Shown here: positions 54,792 through 63,373 of the stretch, piece after piece
How the letters are laid out: each line of letters opens with the position of its first letter
Position numbering within the stretch: position 1 is the stretch's first letter
Assembly (NCBI GenBank): GCA_026645575.1
Contig: JAPKMW010000017.1
Coordinates: 76,287-140,286, forward strand
Origin: Caldilineaceae bacterium
Lineage (GTDB): Bacteria > Chloroflexota > Anaerolineae > Caldilineales > Caldilineaceae
Direction: 5' to 3'
DNA length: 64,000 nucleotides
The notes under the pieces: generated by a model
Databases searched by the model: none
What the model saw: only the letters and a program-made list of their open reading frames with translations
Told to the model about the DNA's origin: nothing
Translations under genes and position numbers: made by a program

Positions 54792-54820
54792 TTGCTATTT
54801 CTCCTGTCTGCTAGTATAAT
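54792..54820 (+). promoter_or_regulatory. Promoter of the toxin-antitoxin operon
   Basis: TTGCTA (54792-54797), 17 bases, perfect TATAAT (54815-54820), 30 bases before the antitoxin start. Confidence 0.7.
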
Positions 54821-54850
54821 AAAGCGCACAGTCAAGAAAGGAGGCTTGTC

Positions 54851-55153
54851 ATGTTTGGAACAACAAGTATAGCACCAACGGCAGGCGAGAAGGTAAATGG
54901 TGCGTCTGGCGTCTCGGTGGAAACCATGGTGCAAGCCATCCAGCGGTTGCCACTGACCGCCTGGCCGGATGTTTTACAGTTTATTGAATTCATGGAATAC
55001 AAATATCAAAACGATGCGAGTGAGGCGGCCGAAGATGTTGCTCTATGGCGCGCCGTCGAAGCGGAACAAGCCCATCGGCGGGCGCATCCTGAGGATGTGA
55101 TCGTCTATCGTTCGATAGAAGAACTCGCAGCCGCGTTGGACAACGACGAATGA
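54851..55153 (+). CDS. Antitoxin of a RelE/ParE-type module
   Basis: 100 residues, AAAGGAGG before the ATG. The middle (ETMVQAIQRLPLTAWPDVLQ, FIEFMEYKY) is like DUF2281-type antitoxin N-termini, and the acidic C-terminus (VYRSIEELAAALDNDE) is like toxin-binding tails. It would bind and block the toxin encoded next, whose ATG overlaps its stop (ATGA), and probably represses its own promoter. Confidence 0.72.
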   Translation: MFGTTSIAPTAGEKVNGASGVSVETMVQAIQRLPLTAWPDVLQFIEFMEYKYQNDASEAAEDVALWRAVEAEQAHRRAHPEDVIVYRSIEELAAALDNDE

Positions 55154-55437
55154 TGTATTATGTTCGCCTATCAAAGACAATTCATCGGCAAATCCGCAAC
55201 TTGCCCGGACACATCCGGTCGGCCGCCAACCAGAAAATTCTATCTCTGGCGAAAAATCCGTATCCGTCAGATGCGAAAGAACTCGAAGGACACCCAAGTT
55301 ACTTTCGCATCTGGCTTGATGGTGACTTTCGTCTGGTCTGGCAAGTGCTTGAAGCCGAGCAGATCGTCGATGTTTTGTATGTCGGCCCGAAGTTGCCCGA
55401 CCTCTATGAACGTTTAGGATTAGGGCGGTCAACCTAG
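55150..55437 (+). CDS. RelE/ParE-family toxin
   Basis: 95 residues, start overlapping the antitoxin stop. The pattern VRLSKTIHRQIRNLPGHIR, then YFRIWLDGDFRLVWQV and DVLYVGPKLPDLYERL is a RelE/ParE fold with the conserved Arg and basic surface. It would be an mRNA interferase or gyrase poison; the subgroup cannot be told from sequence alone. An ATG at 55153 is equally possible. Confidence 0.82.
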   Translation: MMYYVRLSKTIHRQIRNLPGHIRSAANQKILSLAKNPYPSDAKELEGHPSYFRIWLDGDFRLVWQVLEAEQIVDVLYVGPKLPDLYERLGLGRST

Positions 55438-55479
55438 CAATACCCTCTCCACTATATTCTACTAGATAACAGAGTACCT

Positions 55480-55905
55480 ATGGCAAAACAAGCAAATGAA
55501 ACGACTATCGCCCGGATGCGCAATTTTGTCGAGAAGTATTGCGCCAAATCGGGTACAGTAACCCATCCGGAGCCAGGGATCACGGACGCGGTGATTCTGG
55601 GGCTGGCGCACCATCAGGAGACGCTAGGCAAGCCGTTATGCCCCTGTCGCTTCTACCCAGACAAAGCCGCCGAGGCCAAACATCGCACCTGGATCTGTGC
55701 GTGTGATGATATGCAGGTCTACAAATATTGCCACTGCCTGCTCTTTGTCAACGAAGAAGGGTTGCCAATCACCGAGTACCTGCCGGAAGATCACGAAGGG
55801 CGGCAAATTTACGGTCTAGTCGCTGACCCGTCGCCGGACAAAGGTCGCCCGTTGCGTCATCGCGCGGCGGAACGTGAGCAAGAGCGCCGTGAGCGGCCGT
55901 CCTAG
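55480..55905 (+). CDS. ftrB: Ferredoxin-thioredoxin reductase catalytic-subunit-like protein
   Basis: 141 residues. The full Cys pattern of FTR beta is present: CPCRFYPD (about 49-56), ICACDDM and KYCHCLLFV, giving a [4Fe-4S] cluster beside the redox disulphide. It reduces thioredoxin with electrons from ferredoxin or a related donor. No variable (alpha) subunit is encoded nearby, so the partner is elsewhere or absent, as in many non-phototrophs. The C-terminus has a charged Arg/Glu tail. Confidence 0.9.
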   Translation: MAKQANETTIARMRNFVEKYCAKSGTVTHPEPGITDAVILGLAHHQETLGKPLCPCRFYPDKAAEAKHRTWICACDDMQVYKYCHCLLFVNEEGLPITEYLPEDHEGRQIYGLVADPSPDKGRPLRHRAAEREQERRERPS

Positions 55906-55954
55906 TCACACTGTATTGAATCGACCTACCATTCTTCAATAGGAACATAACCCC

Positions 55955-58900
55955 ATGTCCACTCCCACCGACCGTGAACTGCTGGCCCACTTTATCCAGT
56001 TGATCGGCACCGAACCGCGTGAGGCAGAGTTTAATGAGACCGGGAATCTGATCAAACTCAATTTGGCTGGGTTGGGTTTGCGCGAATTGCCGCCGGCGAT
56101 TGGAGAGTTTGCTTACCTAGAAGTACTAATATTGGGCCAAACATTTGACAACCAGGATCAAGAGCCGAATGGGTGGATCAAAAACAGATTAAGCAATAGG
56201 CTGACAGCCTTGCCTAACGAAATTACACAACTTTCTCGGTTACGCATTTTGATTTGTGACAATAATCAGATTCATAGCTTACCACCAAATTTTGACAATC
56301 TTAGCAATTTATGGTACTTATCACTCCGTACAAACCAACTTAGCAATTTACCCTTAGCCATTGCTAACTTAACTGGTTTGCAAGTGCTATGGCTTGCTGA
56401 TAATAATCTGCGCACTTTACCACCTAGCTTTACCAAACTTATCAACCTGCAAAGGCTTTCACTCGCTGATAACCAATTAGGCAATCTGCCATCAGATTTT
56501 GATAAACTTATCAATTTATATGATCTTAGTCTAAATTTTAACCAGCTTAATAGTTTGCCGAAATCCTTTGGCAAACTAATCAATCTAAAGCTGCTATGGC
56601 TCGGTAACAATCAATTAAGCAACCTGCCGCCAAATTTTACACAACTTACCAATCTACAAATACTCTCTTTGGCAAAGAATCAATTTATCTATTTGCCGTC
56701 AGATTTTGGTAATTTAGTTAATTTACAAACACTTTGGCTCCACAATAACCAATTACGCGATTTACCATCTGATTTCGCCAAACTCACTGATTTGCAAATA
56801 CTTTCGCTCTCTGGAAATCAATTCACCAGTTTGCCGCTTGACTTAATTAAGCTACACAACCTACAAACCCTATACCTCTCCAATAATCAACTAAACCATT
56901 TACCAGAAGATTTTGCCCAACTCAACCATCTAACAAAACTTGCGCTCAATGGTAATCAGTTTAGCACACTCTCCTCAAACTTTACTCATCTTATCAAATT
57001 AGAAGAACTAGATCTATCTCTCAATCCATGGCGAACGCCACCACCGGAAATTGCTCAGGCTGGTCTCGATGAAGTAATGAGCTTTTTAAATTCTTTAAAG
57101 ACCGGCGATATTACTACACGGTATCAAGCTAAACTTTTGGTTATCGGTGAGGGTGGTTCTGGAAAGTCATCAGTAGTGCGTGCCCTACATGGGCTAATGT
57201 TTAATAAAAAGTTAGAAAGCACTCATGGCATTGAGATACAACCCTATCAACTTCCACACCCTCGTTACTTTGATATTACATTAACCCTTAATCTCTGGGA
57301 CTTCGGCGGACAGCAAATCTACCACACCACCCATCAATTTTTCATGACCCGTCGTTCGCTTTATCTGCTGGTCTGGAATGCACGGGGCGACACAGAACAG
57401 GGGCGGCTTGATCACTGGCTGCATAACATCAAGGTATTGGCGCCCGATGCGCCGGTGCTGTTGGTGGCAACCCATATTGACGAGCGGCCAGCCGATTTTA
57501 ACTATGAGCGCTTCAAAGCTTCCTACCCGCAATTGGTCGGCTGGGTCGGGGTGAGCAACAAGGTGGGGACGGGCATTGATCAACTGCGCCGGGTCATTGC
57601 TGAACAAGCGGCGGCTTTACCCTTGATGGAGCAACAGTGGCCGAGTTCTTGGGTGGCGGTGGAAGAAGCGTTGCAAGAGCAACAAGAAGAACATATCACG
57701 GCGCGTGAATTTCATGAAATTTGTGTGACAAACGGCGTCACCCGCCCCGGTGAAGAGAAGACGCTGGCTGGTTATCTGCACGACTTGGGCAAAATCCTCT
57801 ACTTTCAAGAGGATGACGCGCTCAGTGATTTTGTGGTGTTGAAACCCAACTGGCTTACCCAAACGATGGCGCGTGTGCTTGACGACGCCCTTACTCGGAC
57901 GCGCCAGGGCGTTCTCGACCATCGCGACTTTGGTCGGCTCTGGCCGTTGACGGAAACCGCAATGAAGTATGAACGCCGCCTCTACCCGCTCTTCCTGCGG
58001 ATGTTGGAGCGTTTTCTCATCTGCTATCAGTTGGAAGATCATCCCGATGGTCACGAGCAAAGTCTCGTACCGCTACTTTTGCCCCATGCGCCGCCGGTGG
58101 ATCTGTTGCCGTGGGATAAAATGCTGCCTGACCAACCAGAAATCCGCCTCTGTTTCAAGCTGGATTTTACACCGCCCGGTCTGATGAGTTGGTTTATTGT
58201 CCTCAGCCACCAATATAGCCAGGGGGTTCATTGGCGCGAAGGCGTGCGCTTACAGTACGAAAAGCACCAGGCCGAAGTGGTCCTCAACCCCAGTATGCGC
58301 GAACTATGGCTGCGTGTACGTGGCCCAGCGCCCAGCAACTTCTTCAATCTGTTGCAACATACTATCAATGAGCGTATTATCAAGCGCTACTTCAGTGGTT
58401 TACGCTATACTCGCGAGATTCCGTGCAACTGCACCGAATGTCAGTCCGCCGTCGCCAGTCCGCACTACTTTGACTACGACAAGTTGGTCAAACGAATGGA
58501 GGACAAGCGGTTGCAGATCGAATGCCAGCGGAGTTATGAAATGGTGTCGGTGCCGGCTTTGCTCGAAGGGATTCATTACACGACACAGGATCGGGTCGAG
58601 GCAAAAGTCGATGCAGCGCTGGCGATTATTGCTCGCTTAGACGAAGGACAGGTGCGCATCCAAGAGGAATTGGTGCGAAGCCGCCAATTGAGCGAACAGA
58701 TCCTGCGCGACACAACCCGCCTATGGAATTTCAGCACCAATAATCTGAGCGCCGAAGCCCCTAGCGCCTTTCTGCTCATGCCCGGCGACCGCAGCCGTTT
58801 TCATCTGCGCAATCTCTTTGATAGCGAATTCACCCTCTATCTGCTCTGTCAACACCCAGCCGCGCCCCATTTACCCACAGGTGAGGCAGGCTACTCGCTA

Positions 58901-59284
58901 CCAGCCAACCGTCAGTGGTGGAGCGCCGTCGCGCCCTGGTTAGCGGAGCTGCTCAAGTATCTCAAATATCTGCCCCACGCCAGCGGGATTGCCAAGGCGT
59001 ATGATGAAACCTTCTACAAACAGATCGAACTCAATGTCGAACTCTTCAAAACGGCGCTTGAGTTAGCGCCCAGGCTGGATGATGACGAGGAGCGGCCCGA
59101 CTTTGGTCGCGCTGGCGAACTAGGCCGCGCCTTTGAGGTGCAAGGAGCAGCGTTGCGGGCAATCCATACCTTCCTGCAAGAAGTTGATCCCAAGCGCCAC
59201 TGGTGTGGTCTACGCAAAGTGGCGACCAATGACGGCAATCTGCTTTGGCTCTGTCCGGAACATGCACGCTTTCATGGGATTTAG
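55955..59284 (+). CDS. LRR-Roco protein (leucine-rich repeats, Roc GTPase, COR)
   Basis: 1109 residues, AGGAA upstream. Residues about 25-375 are some 14 leucine-rich repeats of 23 residues (LxxLxxLxLxxNQLxxLPxxF). The Roc GTPase follows: P-loop GEGGSGKSSV near 398, G3 motif WDFGGQQIYH near 450, and THIDE in place of NKxD. The COR domain spans about 540-800 (FVVLKPNWLTQTMARVL, LERFLICYQLED). A helical C-terminal domain ends in WLCPEHARFHGI. Roco proteins dimerise through COR and switch with GTP; the bacterial role is unknown, possibly signalling or defence. The LRR-coding part (56110-57290) is clearly AT-richer than the rest, a mosaic sign. Confidence 0.93.
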   Translation: MSTPTDRELLAHFIQLIGTEPREAEFNETGNLIKLNLAGLGLRELPPAIGEFAYLEVLILGQTFDNQDQEPNGWIKNRLSNRLTALPNEITQLSRLRILICDNNQIHSLPPNFDNLSNLWYLSLRTNQLSNLPLAIANLTGLQVLWLADNNLRTLPPSFTKLINLQRLSLADNQLGNLPSDFDKLINLYDLSLNFNQLNSLPKSFGKLINLKLLWLGNNQLSNLPPNFTQLTNLQILSLAKNQFIYLPSDFGNLVNLQTLWLHNNQLRDLPSDFAKLTDLQILSLSGNQFTSLPLDLIKLHNLQTLYLSNNQLNHLPEDFAQLNHLTKLALNGNQFSTLSSNFTHLIKLEELDLSLNPWRTPPPEIAQAGLDEVMSFLNSLKTGDITTRYQAKLLVIGEGGSGKSSVVRALHGLMFNKKLESTHGIEIQPYQLPHPRYFDITLTLNLWDFGGQQIYHTTHQFFMTRRSLYLLVWNARGDTEQGRLDHWLHNIKVLAPDAPVLLVATHIDERPADFNYERFKASYPQLVGWVGVSNKVGTGIDQLRRVIAEQAAALPLMEQQWPSSWVAVEEALQEQQEEHITAREFHEICVTNGVTRPGEEKTLAGYLHDLGKILYFQEDDALSDFVVLKPNWLTQTMARVLDDALTRTRQGVLDHRDFGRLWPLTETAMKYERRLYPLFLRMLERFLICYQLEDHPDGHEQSLVPLLLPHAPPVDLLPWDKMLPDQPEIRLCFKLDFTPPGLMSWFIVLSHQYSQGVHWREGVRLQYEKHQAEVVLNPSMRELWLRVRGPAPSNFFNLLQHTINERIIKRYFSGLRYTREIPCNCTECQSAVASPHYFDYDKLVKRMEDKRLQIECQRSYEMVSVPALLEGIHYTTQDRVEAKVDAALAIIARLDEGQVRIQEELVRSRQLSEQILRDTTRLWNFSTNNLSAEAPSAFLLMPGDRSRFHLRNLFDSEFTLYLLCQHPAAPHLPTGEAGYSLPANRQWWSAVAPWLAELLKYLKYLPHASGIAKAYDETFYKQIELNVELFKTALELAPRLDDDEERPDFGRAGELGRAFEVQGAALRAIHTFLQEVDPKRHWCGLRKVATNDGNLLWLCPEHARFHGI

Positions 59285-59298
59285 ACAGCTACACAGGC

Positions 59299-59829
59299 TT
59301 ACTTTTCTTCAAGGATGCGCTGCAACAGTTCACGCTGCGCCTCTAACAGCGCATGTTGTTCAGCAATTAGCTGCGACTGTTGTTCAACAAGCTGGGCATA
59401 GATTTGTACTAACGCTTGTACTTGTGCAAACCAACGCTGATTTGCTTGCGCTTGCTGTCGCTTCTTACGGTAATCGATCAATGCAGAGCGATTGAGGTGC
59501 AAAAGCCGAAGGGAGAAGGCGCCAGTTTCACTCAGTGGTTGTAAAGTTCCGTCATCTAATTCTAAGAAATGCAGGGAAAACGGTGTGTAACGTGGATTCC
59601 ACAAGTGTGGTTCAGCGGCAGCTTTGGGCCAGTAATCACGCTTATACTGATTGCAGGAAAAACAGCAATAGACAAGATTATCGAGCGTATCGGCGCCGCC
59701 TTCAATACGCGGTTGGAAATGATCAATCGTCAGTTCATTACCTACATCGGATTCGTGAACGCGGCAATACTCACAGCTAAAATTTGCTCTTTGCCTCACA
59801 AATTGACGTGTGCTTGCATTGATAGCCAT
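59299..59829 (-). CDS. HNH endonuclease with C-terminal coiled coil
   Basis: 176 residues. HNH zinc-finger nuclease: CEYCRVHESD, LTIDHFQPRIEGGADTLDNL and CFSCNQYKRDYWP give the ββα-metal fold with two CxxC pairs. Residues 115-176 form a Gln/Leu-rich coiled coil. Such solo HNH proteins cut DNA, but the biological target is unknown. It follows, on the same strand and after 22 bases, a small coiled-coil protein that is probably its partner. Confidence 0.85.
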   Translation of the reverse strand: MAINASTRQFVRQRANFSCEYCRVHESDVGNELTIDHFQPRIEGGADTLDNLVYCCFSCNQYKRDYWPKAAAEPHLWNPRYTPFSLHFLELDDGTLQPLSETGAFSLRLLHLNRSALIDYRKKRQQAQANQRWFAQVQALVQIYAQLVEQQSQLIAEQHALLEAQRELLQRILEEK

Positions 59830-59851
59830 CTTAACAAGAATATCTATTGTG

Positions 59852-60187
59852 TTAGGCAGGTTGGAGAAGAGCAGGCTTGGTCAACTGACGGCGTAGTTGT
59901 GCGATCTCCTGACGCAACTGAACATTTTCGTCCGTTAGTTGTTTAATACGAGCAGTTGTCGCCGCAATTTGTGCCAATAGAAGATCAACTTGAGCTTGGG
60001 AAGTTGTAGAGGGGTCAGCGGTTGCCACTCCTTGCAAAGTCAATTTTTCAGCCTGTTCTTGTGCTGTGTACCAGGCAGCAAGCTGTTCCTGCTCTGCCGT
60101 GGACAAGGGTTCGCCTTTAGCAGAACGGACATGTAATTGCCACAGATCCATTTCAGTAGTGTGCACAATGCCCCTTGCCTCTTTCAT
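59852..60187 (-). CDS. Small coiled-coil protein upstream of the HNH gene
   Basis: 111 residues. Residues 60-105 are heptad-like (LLAQIAATTARIKQLTDENV, LRQEIAQLRRQL). The N-terminal part (MDLWQLHVRSAKGEPLSTAE) resembles small proteins often seen beside HNH nucleases; the Met at residue 13 is an alternative start. Coiled coils in both products suggest that they associate. Confidence 0.65.
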   Translation of the reverse strand: MKEARGIVHTTEMDLWQLHVRSAKGEPLSTAEQEQLAAWYTAQEQAEKLTLQGVATADPSTTSQAQVDLLLAQIAATTARIKQLTDENVQLRQEIAQLRRQLTKPALLQPA

Positions 60188-60217
60188 TCAACCGCTTATT
60201 CTACTTATTCTGTCCAA

Positions 60218-60226
60218 AGTATAACA
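60218..60226 (-). promoter_or_regulatory. Extended -10 promoter of the HNH operon
   Basis: On the minus strand TGTTATACT, 31 bases before the start at 60187. Confidence 0.4.
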
Positions 60227-60341
60227 CAGATTCCAACTCGTCAGCAAATCGCCCCGTTTTGCCAGAATCTTTTGTGATAGAATGTTCGCAACGACACAAT
60301 CTCTGCCCGTGCTGAATCGATCATGGAGATAGGAACGGATA

Positions 60342-60983
60342 ATGCAATCACAACGGCAAACACCTTCGTCCGCTGTACCCCTTTTTCTGATTGGTTGGGT
60401 TGTCGCCAATGGCGTTGGCGGCGCCCTGGGTGGGCTATTGGAGGCGCGCCTGGAATTTTTGGGGACGTTGGTTTTGGTGGGTAGCATGGTCGGCTTGGGT
60501 CAATGGCTCTTTCTGCGCCACAGGCTAGCGCGCCCAGCGTTGTGGGCCTGGGCAATGGCGATTGGGTGGCTGCTGGGCAATTTGCTACGGGTCACCATTG
60601 GCAGCTTTTTCACACCGCTCATCCAGGAACTGACGGTACGCGGGTGGCTCTGGGAGGTTTTCTGGTTAAATTTCTTGCAGATGCCGGTGACGCTGGCGGT
60701 GATTGGTTTGTTGCAAGGGCTACTACTCACCCCACGTCGGCGCGCTGTACCAAGTTGGGTACTGATCAATGTCATCGGTGGCGCAATCTTGGGCGGGGTC
60801 GGGGCAGCATTCTGCTTGTACTTTTGCGATCTTGTTACCGCAACGGCTGGGATGATGACAACGGGTCTGCTCCTGGGCGCCTTCAGTTGGATTGGGTATG
60901 CGATAGTAACGGGGCCAGCATTGGTAATCCTCCTCCGTACTCCTGCCAATATCACCGCGAATCATAGGATTAGCGAATTATAA
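60342..60983 (+). CDS. Integral membrane protein, unknown function
   Basis: 213 residues with about six transmembrane segments (for example 12-35, 40-60, 68-90, 100-125, 140-165, 170-195). No family recognised. The last 12 residues (ANITANHRISEL) are coded by the left arm of a hairpin element that has entered the 3' end of the gene, so the original C-terminus was probably different. Confidence 0.65.
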   Translation: MQSQRQTPSSAVPLFLIGWVVANGVGGALGGLLEARLEFLGTLVLVGSMVGLGQWLFLRHRLARPALWAWAMAIGWLLGNLLRVTIGSFFTPLIQELTVRGWLWEVFWLNFLQMPVTLAVIGLLQGLLLTPRRRAVPSWVLINVIGGAILGGVGAAFCLYFCDLVTATAGMMTTGLLLGAFSWIGYAIVTGPALVILLRTPANITANHRISEL

Positions 60984-61019
60984 CGTTGTGATTCGCTAAT
61001 CCTATGATTCGCGGTGATA
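60950..61019. repeat. 29-bp perfect hairpin, CACCGCGAATCATAGG type
   Basis: Arms 60950-60978 and 60991-61019 are exact complements (TATCACCGCGAATCATAGGA...). Same element as the ends of 27561-27777 and the half copy at 26246. Confidence 0.85.
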
Positions 61020-61067
61020 GAGACGGACACCCCAGCGTACAACGCCTTCTTGTTGGCAACCAGCGCA

Positions 61068-61096
61068 TTTTGCTTTCGGCGCTTTTGGTTTATAAT
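61068..61096 (+). promoter_or_regulatory. Promoter of the RraA-like gene
   Basis: TTTTGC (61068-61073), 17 bases, perfect TATAAT (61091-61096); leader of about 105 bases before the start codon. Confidence 0.55.
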
Positions 61097-61207
61097 GCAG
61101 AAAGTGTTCCCCAACTCAGCTTTTCATTTGGCGCCAACGCGCGATGAAAGGCTGGGTCGCGCATAACAAACCAATCCATCTACCATTCAACAGATCAAGG
61201 ATCAACC

Positions 61208-61942
61208 ATGATTCAGACACCTGATATTCAACGCCCCCCCAAGTCCCTGATTGAAGGGCTGCGTAACATTGGCAGCGCCACGGCCAGCGGTGAATTGAGC
61301 CGCCTGGGCATTCGCGACCCGCAGATCCGCGGCCCCATCTCGTGGATGCCGGGCAAGACCATTGTCGGGCCGGCGTTGACGCTGCAATTTATGCCCAAGC
61401 GCGAAGACCAATACAAGGTCGATGAATATGCCGACCCGGAAAAGCAACTTCATCGTCATGTGCTCTACCACACCCAACCGGGCGACATTGTGGTGGTCGA
61501 TGCCCGTGGTGACATGGGCAGCGGCGTCTTTGGCGAGATGATGCTCACCTACTTCACCGGTCGCGGCGGCGCGGGTGTGGTCATCGACGGCTGTATTCGC
61601 GACTACCCGGAAGCGAAAAAACTGGGGATTGGTCTCTTCCTCAAAGGCGTGACCCCCAACTACCACACCCAAACCAACATTTTCCCCTATGCCGTCAACG
61701 TGCCGATTGCCTGTTGCAACGCCCTGGTCATGCCCGGCGACATCATTGTGGCCGATGATGACGGCGTGGTCGTCGTGCCGATCAGCCTGGCGCCCGAACT
61801 GTTGAAAAAAGCCGGCGAACATGTGGAATGGGAAGAATTCTCCCGCATGCGCCTGGCCCAGGGTGGTGAACTGCGCAAATATTACCCGCTCTCTGCCGAA
61901 GCGCAAGCCGAGTATGAAGCGTGGAAGAAGACGCAGGGATAA
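61208..61942 (+). CDS. RraA-like protein / hydroxymethyl-oxoglutarate aldolase family
   Basis: 244 residues. RraA/HMG-aldolase family: PTASGELSRLG-like start (SATASGELSRLGIRD), QPGDIVVVDARGDMGSGVFG and GAGVVIDGCIRDYPE, which contain the Gly-Asp and Arg-Asp metal/pyruvate motif of the aldolases. It may cleave 4-hydroxy-4-methyl-2-oxoglutarate or decarboxylate oxaloacetate; some homologues only regulate RNase E. The intact Arg-Asp motif favours an enzyme. Confidence 0.85.
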   Translation: MIQTPDIQRPPKSLIEGLRNIGSATASGELSRLGIRDPQIRGPISWMPGKTIVGPALTLQFMPKREDQYKVDEYADPEKQLHRHVLYHTQPGDIVVVDARGDMGSGVFGEMMLTYFTGRGGAGVVIDGCIRDYPEAKKLGIGLFLKGVTPNYHTQTNIFPYAVNVPIACCNALVMPGDIIVADDDGVVVVPISLAPELLKKAGEHVEWEEFSRMRLAQGGELRKYYPLSAEAQAEYEAWKKTQG

Positions 61943-61987
61943 GTTACGAATTACGAGTTACGAGACGTAGTTCGTAATTCGTAACTC
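61942..61987. repeat. Hairpin repeat, GTTACGAATTACGA words
   Basis: AGTTACGAATTACGA (from 61942) pairs with TTCGTAATTCGTAACT (61971-61987), directly after the RraA-like stop. Confidence 0.75.
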
Positions 61988-62000
61988 AGAAAGATCAATC

Positions 62001-62729
62001 ATGTCAACCATTCGGATCAACCTCTGGTCGGGGCCGCGCAATGTATCGACGGCACTGATGTATGCGTTTGCCCAGCGACGGGATACACAGGTGGTGGATG
62101 AGCCGTTGTATGCCCACTATTTGCGCGTCGCGGATGCCGATCATCCGGGCAAGGCCGAAGTGATTGCGTCGATGATTGACGATGGGGAACGGGTGGTACG
62201 GGAGGTGATCCTGGGGCCGTGTGACCGCCCCGTCCTCTTTCTCAAGCAGATGGCGCATCATCTGGTGGAGTTGGATCGCAGCTTTCTGGCCGAGACGGTC
62301 AATGTGCTGTTGATCCGCGATCCAGTGCAAATGTTGCCGTCGCTAGGACAAAACCTGACCAACCCGATCCTGCGGGATACTGGGCTGGCGACGCAAGCGG
62401 CGCTCTATCAACAACTGCTTGACCTGGGGCAGCAGCCGCCGGTTTTGGAAGCGAAACAGTTGCTACTCAATCCCCGGCGCGTCCTCAGTCAACTCTGTGC
62501 GCAGATCGGCATTGCCTTTGATGAAACAATGCTCCAGTGGCAACCAGGCGCCCGACCGGAGGATGGTGTATGGGCCAAGTATTGGTATCGCAACGTCCAC
62601 AACTCCACCGGCTTTGACCAATACCGCGCCAAGGACGACCCCTTTCCCCCCCGTCTCCTGCGCCTGCTGGCTGAATGTAAGCCGCACTATGCGTTGTTAG
62701 CGGAAAAGGCGATTCGGGCAGGGGAATAA
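62001..62729 (+). CDS. Sulfotransferase-like P-loop protein
   Basis: 242 residues. The opening INLWSGPRNVSTALMYAFAQ is the PAPS 5'-phosphosulfate loop of the sulfotransferase family found beside branched-chain aminotransferase genes; VNVLLIRDPVQMLPS is the 3'-phosphate motif (RDP). It could transfer sulfate from PAPS to an unknown acceptor. It may also have lost that activity, as the family is poorly characterised. Confidence 0.78.
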   Translation: MSTIRINLWSGPRNVSTALMYAFAQRRDTQVVDEPLYAHYLRVADADHPGKAEVIASMIDDGERVVREVILGPCDRPVLFLKQMAHHLVELDRSFLAETVNVLLIRDPVQMLPSLGQNLTNPILRDTGLATQAALYQQLLDLGQQPPVLEAKQLLLNPRRVLSQLCAQIGIAFDETMLQWQPGARPEDGVWAKYWYRNVHNSTGFDQYRAKDDPFPPRLLRLLAECKPHYALLAEKAIRAGE

Positions 62730-62775
62730 GAGATTGAGAGATTGAGTCAGTAGGCACTCAATCTCTCAATCTCTT
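62728..62775. repeat. Hairpin repeat, GAGATTGAGAGATTGAG words
   Basis: 62728-62746 and 62757-62775 are exact complements; extra CTTTATCTCT words follow to 62800. Confidence 0.8.
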
Positions 62776-62806
62776 AATCTCTTTATCTCTTTATCTCTCA
62801 TCAAAC

Positions 62807-62835
62807 TTGCAAGAATTCACAAAACCCATTATACT
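62807..62835 (+). promoter_or_regulatory. Promoter of the tRNA-Ser gene
   Basis: TTGCAA (62807-62812), 17 bases, TATACT (62830-62835), 24 bases before the tRNA. Confidence 0.65.
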
Positions 62836-62858
62836 TATCGCTTGCAACAGGAAAGCAT

Positions 62859-62945
62859 GGAGAGGTCGCATAGTGGCCTAGTGCGCGGGCCTGGAAAGCT
62901 CGTAACCGATGAGGTTCGTGGGTTCAAATCCCACCCTCTCCGCCA
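62859..62945 (+). tRNA. tRNA-Ser (anticodon GGA)
   Basis: 87 bases with encoded CCA. Acceptor GGAGAGG/CCTCTCC, anticodon stem CGGGC/GCTCG around loop CTGGAAA, long variable arm AACC-GATGA-GGTT, T arm GTGGG-TTCAAAT-CCCAC. Reads UCC and UCU. Confidence 0.95.
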
Positions 62946-62950
62946 GTTAA

Positions 62951-63106
62951 TAGTCCAGAGTCCGCAGTCCAAAGTCCAGAGTTATACGAAAAGGAACGAC
63001 TGATCGATGACTACGGACTAGTGGCTAATTCAAAATCAGTAGACCGCAACGCAGCCAAAGTAAAATGAATTGACTTTGGACTACGTGACTAAATGACTGC
63101 GGACTA
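62951..63106. repeat. AGTCCAGAGTCCGCAGTCC word element
   Basis: Left arm 62951-62976 and right arm about 63072-63106 are built from complementary words (GTCCAGAGTCCGCAGTCC, GACTTTGGACTACGTGAC). It fills the gap between tRNA-Ser and the SRP RNA; a single-arm relative lies at 24.06 kb. Confidence 0.65.
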
Positions 63107-63122
63107 TGGAAGATTCGTGTGT

Positions 63123-63256
<134 letters not shown>

Positions 63257-63276
63257 GCACACGAGTTTTTTGTAAT

Positions 63277-63352
63277 AGGTAGACAGGGAAACAGGTAGAC
63301 AGGTAGACAGGTGTTCACCCACCTCTGTACCTGTCTACCTGTTTCCCTGTCT
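63277..63352. repeat. Hairpin repeat, GGTAGACAGGGAAACAGG words
   Basis: Left arm words AGGTAGACAGGTAGACAGG (63277-63311) and right arm CCTGTCTACCTGTTTCCCTG (63330-63352) are complementary; the right arm ends just before the AGGAG of the next gene. Confidence 0.8.
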
Positions 63353-63373
63353 GTTTGTATAGGAGTAATAACT

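Noticed and set aside
62951..63106. Insertion sequence between tRNA-Ser and SRP RNA
   Set aside because: No transposase or defined ends; it is built of the same word repeats as the other gaps.
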